Shown here piece by piece: positions 62,872 through 64,000 of a stretch of 64,000 nucleotides of DNA. The position numbers and the translations under genes are program-made. Within the stretch, counting starts at the first letter, position 1. Every line of letters starts with the position of its first letter. The notes beneath the pieces are model-generated. The model was not told where the DNA came from. It ran no database searches and worked only from the letters and a program-made list of their open reading frames with translations. Source of the DNA: Letharia columbiana (taxonomy: Eukaryota; Ascomycota; Lecanoromycetes; Lecanorales; Parmeliaceae); contig NW_023501040.1 in NCBI RefSeq assembly GCF_014066305.1, positions 1-64,000 on the forward strand. Reading direction: 5' to 3'.

Positions 62872-64000
62872 TTAGACGAGGAGATCTCCCTTCACTGCAC
62901 CCTCCTTCTCCCAAAATATCTTCTTCAGCTTTCTCTCTTTCTCGTCTTCTATATACTTGTCAAAGTTCTTCTGTTCAGGATTAAAGACCTTGCCTTGATA
63001 TACTTCGTGCGGCAGGAAAGCGCATCTATCCTCCACGCCAGCAAGATATCTGCAAACATGCATGTGCAGGAAAATAGCAACTCGCTGGTTCCCTTGCACT
63101 GTCAATCTCCACTTCGGGGGGGCCGCGGTGTCGTCGTAGAAGAAGTCAAGGCCCTCCGAGTCGTCAACGCTCGTATCAAGCCAGCCGGAGGTGTCGAGCC
63201 AGAACACCGCCTTGTCTCCATCAGCTCTAAGCTTGGCGACTGCGTTCTGAGTAGCTTGTTCAAGCTGACCCCGCAACGGTCTCATCACGAAGATGGGAAT
63301 CGCTGCTGGCGCTATGCTCGAAACCATTCCAGGAGTCCCACTCCTCTCGCTTTGCAGAATGGATGGGTGTTTGGGATAGGCTAGTCCTCGTATCGCTTTG
63401 ATCAGGGAGACGTATGTCGTCTCAAAGCTTTCAGAGAGGTCCCATAGAGTCTTGTTGTGATCAGATGCATGGTCGTTGAAAGAGATATCGTCTGAATCAC
63501 CAAGGTTAATCACCTGTCGTGAGTTTAGTCAAGGTTTTCGGGGTGCTTGACAAGGGTCTTTTACCAAGACGTCTGGTACGTAAGCACTGAACATCCACGG
63601 ATGTTCGAAGTATGCTGAGCCATAGGGACCACTGCGTATTCGATCAGTCCTCCGTCAGTGCATTAACATTGGGCAGATCTTGCCTGCGAAAAAACACATC
63701 TCCCATACCAGCTGATTCGCCAGAGCCGCTAATGCAATCTGGCGTTAGGCACATTCCATCGACACCAATTCCAACATGATCAGCCCCAAACATCTCCCCC
63801 AGCAAGTACTCCCAGCCCATGACACCAGATAGCAAGCCGTCCGCGCCTCCCGTACGCCTGCCCCGTTGCTTTCCGGTCAAAGAGCCCGGTGAGTCCGTGA
63901 TAACTTCAAGTAGCTTTTTCCGATCTTGATTGGCGAATGGAATATTGTCGTCTTCGGCAATATCGCTGGCCTTCTGTCGACCACTTTTGGTAGTACCATC
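62872..64000 (-). CDS. SGNH-hydrolase-like protein, 3' part, cut by window edge
   Basis: The gene enters at 64000 and ends at 62872. The last exon is 63513-62872 (214 codons with stop), joined by a 51-nt intron (63514-63564, GTAAAA...GACAG) to a piece reading GPYGSAYFEHPWMFSAYVPD. Upstream, from 64000 to about 63710, a frame reads LLEVITDSPGSLTGKQRGRR and GWEYLLGEMFGADHVGIGVD. At least one more intron must lie around 63620-63710, because the frames differ and a stop intervenes; I could not fix its borders. The final exon begins VINLGDSDDISF at the position of the SGNH/GDSL block with the GTND consensus, and later has GWLDTSVDDSEGLDFFYDD, WRLTVQGNQRVAIFLHMHV, the usual place of the catalytic Asp/His region. 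The N-terminus with the nucleophile may partly lie outside the window. Esterase or acetyl-xylan-esterase-like activity is possible. Confidence 0.65.

Overview
The window looks like nuclear DNA of a filamentous ascomycete. Genes have short introns of 46-95 nt (two longer) with GT...AG ends, promoters and introns are pyrimidine-rich, and one 24-kb block shows near-complete loss of CpA/TpG, the mark of repeat-induced point mutation (RIP). The mannitol dehydrogenase and the NLR-type relics suggest a member of the Dothideomycetes; that placement is inference.

Layout. 0-10 kb: one small intact two-exon gene (1.3 kb), then a decayed stretch holding a 5'-truncated rhodopsin-like membrane protein (5.0-5.7 kb) and two minus-strand relics of one family of NLR/ankyrin-type proteins (4.1-4.6 and 7.7-9.8 kb). 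11-19 kb: a gene-rich island with a class-I glutamine synthetase-like enzyme, an NADP-mannitol dehydrogenase, a dienelactone hydrolase-family enzyme and a 728-residue secreted Ser/Thr-, Pro- and His-rich protein. 20.3-44.2 kb: a gene-free AT-rich block. I read it as a nest: an outer retroelement-like sequence, of which an unmutated Lys/Pro-rich piece survives at 44.2-44.6 kb, interrupted by one 19.6-kb element at 22946-42555. The inner element has about 200-bp imperfect terminal inverted repeats and an exact 8-bp target duplication (ATCTTAGC). It carries several internal repeat families. Both outer borders of the block contain homopolymer-rich sequence that may be assembly artefact.

45-52 kb: after a gene-poor stretch, a long minus-strand NACHT-type NLR pseudogene (47.7-52.1 kb) whose Walker A lysine is lost and which carries stops and frameshifts. 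53-64 kb: a normal gene neighbourhood with a four-exon short-chain dehydrogenase, a type II membrane-anchored propeller-like protein, a 12-TM MFS transporter and the 3' part of an SGNH-hydrolase-like gene running off the right edge.

The metabolic genes (glutamine synthetase-like, mannitol dehydrogenase, dienelactone hydrolase) are independent single genes in mixed orientation, not an obvious cluster. The clearest theme is an accessory zone (about 4-10 kb and 20-52 kb) where decaying NLR-type genes flank a RIP-inactivated transposon nest. The best candidate for something undescribed is the 19.6-kb TIR element.
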